A DNA stretch of 45,795 bases from Halanaerobiales bacterium. GTDB lineage: Bacteria; Bacillota; Halanaerobiia; Halanaerobiales; M55B127. The translations under genes were made by a program, and so were the position numbers. The stretch covers positions 1 through 45,795 of the forward strand of contig JAGYMU010000008.1 in the NCBI GenBank assembly GCA_018399995.1, in the 5' to 3' direction. Under the pieces are notes generated by a model. That model was not told the origin of the DNA and did no database searches. It saw only the letters and a list, made by a program, of their open reading frames with translations. Of this stretch, positions 42,504 to 45,795 are shown one piece after another (position 1 is the first letter of the stretch; every line of letters starts with the position of its first letter).

Positions 42504-44672
42504 ATGAGAAAACTTACTATAATATTTATTCTTTTAATGTGTTTTTTATTTGGATTAACTTTACCGTATCTTTTTGAAAGCTATGGTCCTTTTATAAAAA
42601 ATTATGTAATGGGTAATGGTAATCAGGATATTGAAGATATTCCCAGCGAGCAAGAGAAGAACAAAGCAGATGAGGTAGTTGTAAAAAAGGAAGAGATCGA
42701 TTTTGATCAGTTATTAAAAAAGGCTGAACAGCATTTTTATGACTCAGAGTATAAAGAGAGTATTAATACTTATATAGAACTCTATAAAAGCGGCTATGAT
42801 AAAATCTCAGCAGCTAAGAATATAATAGCAGTCAGTAATTATCTCAATGAAGAATACAGCCAGGTATCTAACTTATTATCAAATATGTATGATGATTATC
42901 AGGATTCTATTGAATACAACTATTATTATGCTGAATACCTATATAAGAATGGTGATAAAGCAGAAGCTGAAGAGCTATTTTTTCACCTGTTAATTCTTCT
43001 CGAACAACAGGATTCAGATTTATCTGATAGGAAAAAAGCTTTAACATATTACTACCTTGGAGACATATATTTAAATTCTGATCGGGAAAATGTGGCCCTT
43101 GATTTTTTCTTAAAAGGGATTGAACATGAAAAACAAATAGTCTTAAATTATACAGCAGCAGCCGAAGTTTATAAGAACAAAGAGAATTATGAGCAAGCAA
43201 TATCTATGTATGAAATGTGTTTAAATCAGGATCATAGTATGAGCAATTTATATTATGAATTGGCTGTTTTATATGAAAAAAATGAAGAAATATTAAAAGC
43301 CTATAATTACTGGCAAAGATGTATTAATAGTGGTATTAAGATAGATATTGCCCAAAAGAATATTAATGATATAAGAGAGAATCATCCACAATATTTTGAA
43401 AGAGAAGAAACAGAAGAAAATGTTGTTTTTAAAATAGATTGGTATGATATTAAAGAAATTGAAACTAATAAAAATTTTAGAAAACTCAAGATAGGTCTTC
43501 AGGAAAATATTAATGAATTGAATTTCCAATCCCAAAATGATTTTATGATTAAATATGGTGATAATATTATATTTGAAGGTAATAAAGATACTCGGTATCA
43601 AATTAATTTTAGTGATAATACTTTTTACATATTCCAGAATGGAGAGATTAAAAAATCTTTATCCCCAGATCAGACACTTAAAATAAGTTCTACAAATAAA
43701 AATAACTTATTTGCCTTATATAATATTAAATTTGGGCAAAATTACTTTTGGGGAGGGGTTGAAAACAGACAGTATAGAGGAGATATCCATTTACAGCCTA
43801 TAACAAGTGAGTCTGTTAATTTAATAAACTATATTGATTTAAGTTCTTATCTGCTTTCTGTAGTACCTTCCGAAATATATGCAAGCTGGCCACAGGAAGC
43901 TCTTAAAGCGCAGAGCGTTGTTGCCCGATCTTATATAATTAATAACTTAAATAGACATAAAAATGAAGGATATGATCTATGTGCTGATGTGCACTGCATT
44001 GTTTATTCAGGAGTAAAAAGTGAACACCCCAATACCAATACTGCTATTTTAGCAACAAAAAATGAGGTAATAACTCATCAGGGTGAAGTAATAGATGCAG
44101 TATTTAGTAATAATAGTGGTGGATATACAGAAGCAAGCCAGTATGTATGGGGTAACAGTTATGATTACTTAAAGGCTGTTAATATATCTGAAAGTATGGA
44201 TTATCAGCTCCCCTTATCGCCCCATTTAATTGAAGAATGGTTTGTTGAAAAACCTTCTTCTTATTCTAATAATAAGTATACCATTACCAACACATATCGC
44301 TGGATTAAAAGCGTTGATTTAGAAGCCCTTAAATCTAGACATGGTTTACAAGATATTAGAGGGATATATATAACAGACAGGACGAACATAGGAACTGTCA
44401 AAGAAATAAAGATTGAAGGTCAGAACAAGATAGTATCTAGTAAAGATTCATCTATTCGGAGAGATCTTAACGGTTTGAAGAGCAATAAATTTATAATCAA
44501 AAATATATATGATGATAATAAACTTCAGAAAATAATAATATTTGGCGCGGGCTGGGGTCATTCAGTGGGAATGGACCAGACTGCTGCAGCTGGAATGGCT
44601 GTTAAAGATAAAGGCTATCGTGATATAATAAATTATTTTTATCTTGATACAGAAATCACAAAATTAGAATAA
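42504..44672 (+). CDS. Secreted TPR protein with SpoIID/LytB domain
   Basis: A 722-aa protein with an N-terminal membrane anchor or signal (RKLTIIFILLMCFLFGLTLPYLF). Residues about 70-290 hold TPR-like repeats (LYYELAVLYEKNEEILKAYNYWQRCI). A beta-rich SPOR-like linker follows. The C-terminal ~300 residues form a SpoIID/LytB domain: YLLSVVPSEIYASWPQEALKAQSVVARSYI with the catalytic-type Glu, VFSNNSGGYTEASQYVWG, and the ending GWGHSVGMDQTAAAGMA. SpoIID-type enzymes are peptidoglycan lytic transglycosylases acting on denuded glycan in engulfment; LytB-like relatives occur in non-sporulating cells too. AAGGTGG at 42489-42495 supports ATG 42504 over GTG 42492. Confidence 0.87.
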   Translation: MRKLTIIFILLMCFLFGLTLPYLFESYGPFIKNYVMGNGNQDIEDIPSEQEKNKADEVVVKKEEIDFDQLLKKAEQHFYDSEYKESINTYIELYKSGYDKISAAKNIIAVSNYLNEEYSQVSNLLSNMYDDYQDSIEYNYYYAEYLYKNGDKAEAEELFFHLLILLEQQDSDLSDRKKALTYYYLGDIYLNSDRENVALDFFLKGIEHEKQIVLNYTAAAEVYKNKENYEQAISMYEMCLNQDHSMSNLYYELAVLYEKNEEILKAYNYWQRCINSGIKIDIAQKNINDIRENHPQYFEREETEENVVFKIDWYDIKEIETNKNFRKLKIGLQENINELNFQSQNDFMIKYGDNIIFEGNKDTRYQINFSDNTFYIFQNGEIKKSLSPDQTLKISSTNKNNLFALYNIKFGQNYFWGGVENRQYRGDIHLQPITSESVNLINYIDLSSYLLSVVPSEIYASWPQEALKAQSVVARSYIINNLNRHKNEGYDLCADVHCIVYSGVKSEHPNTNTAILATKNEVITHQGEVIDAVFSNNSGGYTEASQYVWGNSYDYLKAVNISESMDYQLPLSPHLIEEWFVEKPSSYSNNKYTITNTYRWIKSVDLEALKSRHGLQDIRGIYITDRTNIGTVKEIKIEGQNKIVSSKDSSIRRDLNGLKSNKFIIKNIYDDNKLQKIIIFGAGWGHSVGMDQTAAAGMAVKDKGYRDIINYFYLDTEITKLE

Positions 44673-44676
44673 ATAC

Positions 44677-44705
44677 TTGAAAATTGGATTTATTTCAGTT
44701 ATAAT
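44677..44705 (+). promoter_or_regulatory. Promoter of the FMN riboswitch-ribU unit
   Basis: TTGAAA at 44677-44682, 17-bp spacer, TATAAT at 44700-44705, beginning 4 nt after the stop of the SpoIID gene. The predicted start is about 15 nt before the riboswitch. Confidence 0.85.
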
Positions 44706-44727
44706 TAATTAAGAATTAAATAAAAGA

Positions 44728-44837
44728 TGTCTTCAGGGTATGGTGTAATTCCAGACCGGTGGTATAGTCCACTAGCTAAAGCTGAACTGGTGAAATTCCA
44801 GTACCGACGGTATTTAAAGTCCGGATGAAAGAAGGCA
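44728..44837 (+). promoter_or_regulatory. FMN riboswitch (RFN element)
   Basis: The sequence matches the RFN consensus: CTTCAGGG, GGTGTAATTCCAGACCGG, GGTATAGTCCAC, GCTGAACTGGTGAAATTCCAGTACCGACGG, AAAGTCCGGATG and GAAGAAGG-type closing. P1 pairs TGTCTTC (44728-44734) with GAAGGCA (44831-44837). A terminator follows at 44858, so FMN should shut off ribU by premature termination. Confidence 0.96.
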
Positions 44838-44857
44838 ATATAGCTTTGTAGTTATTG

Positions 44858-44885
44858 ATGCCCTGTTTGTATGAGGGCATTTTTT
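44858..44885 (+). terminator. FMN riboswitch-controlled terminator
   Basis: ATGCCCT (44858-44864) pairs perfectly with AGGGCAT (44874-44880) around a 9-nt loop, then TTTTT. It is placed between the RFN element and the ribU start. Confidence 0.9.
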
Positions 44886-44921
44886 ATTTTTTCAATAATC
44901 TACAGGAGGATCACATAATAA

Positions 44922-45506
44922 ATGGATATTAAAAAAATAGCAAACATTGGTGTTTTAATTGGATTATCATTAATTTTAATGTTGACAATAAGATTTCCCT
45001 TATTTTTACCATTTTTAATCTATGAACCAGGAGATATACCCATACTTATCATAGCTTTTTTATATGGGCCAATGCCGGCTTTAGGAGCGACATTTGTACT
45101 CTCGGTCTTAATGGCTGCATTGACGGGTTTAGGAGGTCCTTTTGGGGCTTTTATGCACTTTTTGGCTACAGGTGTACTAGTTGGGGTAGCAGGTTATATT
45201 TATAAACAGTATCATACAAAAAAAGGAGCTATTATTGGCTTGACATTTGGCTCACTTGCCATGACTGCTGTAATGGCAGGTGCAAATATTTTATTAAACC
45301 CAATTTTTTATGGTATACCCTATGAACAAACTATTTCAATGTTGTTGCCGGGCATTATACCCTTTAATATTACCAAGGCTGCTTTTAATTCTATATTAAC
45401 TGCTCTGGTATACAAAAAGATCGCAAATTTTTTAAGAAGGAAGGGTTTATTAACCTCATTAGATAATAATGAGGCGGAAGAATACTTGTATGCTGACAAG
45501 AAATAA
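44922..45506 (+). CDS. ribU: Riboflavin ECF transporter S component
   Basis: A 194-aa integral membrane protein with about six helices, the riboflavin-binding subunit of an energy-coupling-factor transporter. IRFPLFLPFLIYEPGDIPILIIAFLYGPMPALGATFVLSVLMAALTG and GPFGAFMHFLATGVLVGVAG are typical of RibU. The FMN riboswitch directly upstream gives strong independent support for riboflavin as substrate. The shared EcfA/EcfT subunits are not in this window. GGAGGATC is about 12 nt before the ATG, slightly long. A terminator follows. Confidence 0.93.
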   Translation: MDIKKIANIGVLIGLSLILMLTIRFPLFLPFLIYEPGDIPILIIAFLYGPMPALGATFVLSVLMAALTGLGGPFGAFMHFLATGVLVGVAGYIYKQYHTKKGAIIGLTFGSLAMTAVMAGANILLNPIFYGIPYEQTISMLLPGIIPFNITKAAFNSILTALVYKKIANFLRRKGLLTSLDNNEAEEYLYADKK

Positions 45507-45540
45507 TATCTTTTTAATCAAATAAAATATTATTTTCCTA

Positions 45541-45575
45541 TATCCCTTTATTATTTTTAATAAGGGGATATTTTT
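45541..45575 (+). terminator. Intrinsic terminator after ribU
   Basis: TATCCCTTTATTA (45541-45553) pairs with TAATAAGGGGATA (45558-45570), 13 bp with one wobble and a TTTT loop, followed by TTTTT. Confidence 0.9.
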
Positions 45576-45649
45576 ATTGAAGGATATAAAATTAAGATAT
45601 AAGTAAAAAGAAAATTAAAGGATTATATATAAAATAAGGAAGAGATTAT

Positions 45650-45700
45650 ATATTTCACACATAGGAGCATTAAACCTTGCAAAGAACAATATTTCACACA
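45650..45700. repeat. Paired 12-bp direct repeats ATATTTCACACA
   Basis: ATATTTCACACA occurs at 45650-45661 and again at 45689-45700, 39 bp apart start to start. The second copy ends 13 bp before the -35 box of the last promoter. It could be a pair of regulator-binding sites; no known operator is recognised. Confidence 0.45.
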
Positions 45701-45713
45701 GAGATACAATTAT

Positions 45714-45742
45714 TTGACAATTGATGCCTGCTAATATACAAT
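45714..45742 (+). promoter_or_regulatory. Promoter of the last, truncated gene
   Basis: TTGACA at 45714-45719, 17-bp spacer, TACAAT at 45737-45742, about 30 bp before the start codon of the partial gene. Confidence 0.78.
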
Positions 45743-45771
45743 TTAAATTAAGTGTATTGGAGGTAATTTTA

Positions 45772-45795
45772 TTGGAGATAACATTTTTAGGAACA
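45772..45795 (+). CDS. 5' end of a gene, probably metallo-beta-lactamase-fold hydrolase (partial)
   Basis: Only eight codons are in view. A TTG start lies about 9 nt after TTGGAGGT and reads (M)EITFLGT up to the window edge. That N-terminus is typical of metallo-beta-lactamase-fold proteins (RNase Z-like or other MBL hydrolases), where a beta strand leads to a G-T turn, but eight residues are too few for a firm call. A good promoter lies directly upstream. Confidence 0.5.

Overview
This is an AT-rich bacterial chromosome segment with a Firmicutes gene plan: scpA-scpB-rluB, smc-ftsY-ylxM-ffh-rpsP-khpA-rimM-trmD-rplS-rbgA-rnhB, spoVS, L-box and RFN riboswitches, strong AAGGAGG ribosome-binding sites and many TTG/GTG starts. 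Protein style (Lys/Glu/Asp/Ile-rich), the DHH-CBS-tRNA nucleotidyltransferase fusion and the sodium-coupled transporters suggest a strictly anaerobic, low-GC clostridia-like organism. Halanaerobiales is my best guess, but this is an inference from gene content, not a proven identification. Almost everything is on the + strand; the exceptions are one insertion sequence transposase and one HAD-type 5'-nucleotidase gene. I see no rRNA, tRNA or CRISPR array.

Layout. 1-283: a MITE-like inverted-repeat segment. 284-1264: galE. 1634-5119: nucleoside/NAD salvage (purine nucleoside phosphorylase, pyrimidine-nucleoside phosphorylase, nicotinate phosphoribosyltransferase). 5138-10740: tRNA nucleotidyltransferase fusion, M50 membrane protease, condensin partners scpA/scpB, rluB and spoVS, closed by a terminator. 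10838-22149: chromosome condensation and SRP genes (smc, ftsY, ylxM, ffh), then ribosome and tRNA maturation (rpsP, khpA, rimM, trmD, a SPOUT methylase, rplS, rbgA, rnhB) and a QueT-type permease. 22239-23604: a complete ISL3-family insertion sequence with a perfect 8-bp target duplication, lying between a good promoter and a ~350-bp non-coding stretch that ends in a terminator. 24000-31517: a small cysteine-motif protein, pgsA, mtaD, a UPF0182 membrane protein and the M16 pair ymfF/ymfH. 31531-33337: an NSS transporter unit with its own promoter, a 25-codon upstream ORF, a 35-aa small subunit absent from the ORF track, and a terminator. 33368-39942: queG, a uridine-kinase-like protein, the nucleotidase (-), nth, a TPR protein, a PPC-domain protein and a PIN-PhoH ATPase. 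39979-42154: promoter, lysine riboswitch, terminator and an NhaC-type transporter (predicted lysine uptake, LysW-like). 42504-44672: a secreted TPR-SpoIID protein. 44677-45575: promoter, FMN riboswitch, terminator, ribU and terminator. The window ends eight codons into a gene that probably encodes a metallo-beta-lactamase-fold protein.

Taken together, the window is mostly core information-processing genes plus nutrient-salvage units under riboswitch or leader control. The least explained features are the IS-split leader upstream of the cysteine-motif protein, the 25-codon ORF ahead of the NSS transporter, the Shine-Dalgarno-led mini-ORF overlapping the lysine terminator, the MITE-like repeat at the left edge, and the paired 12-bp repeats ahead of the last gene. 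Nothing here amounts to a clearly new defence or biosynthetic system.
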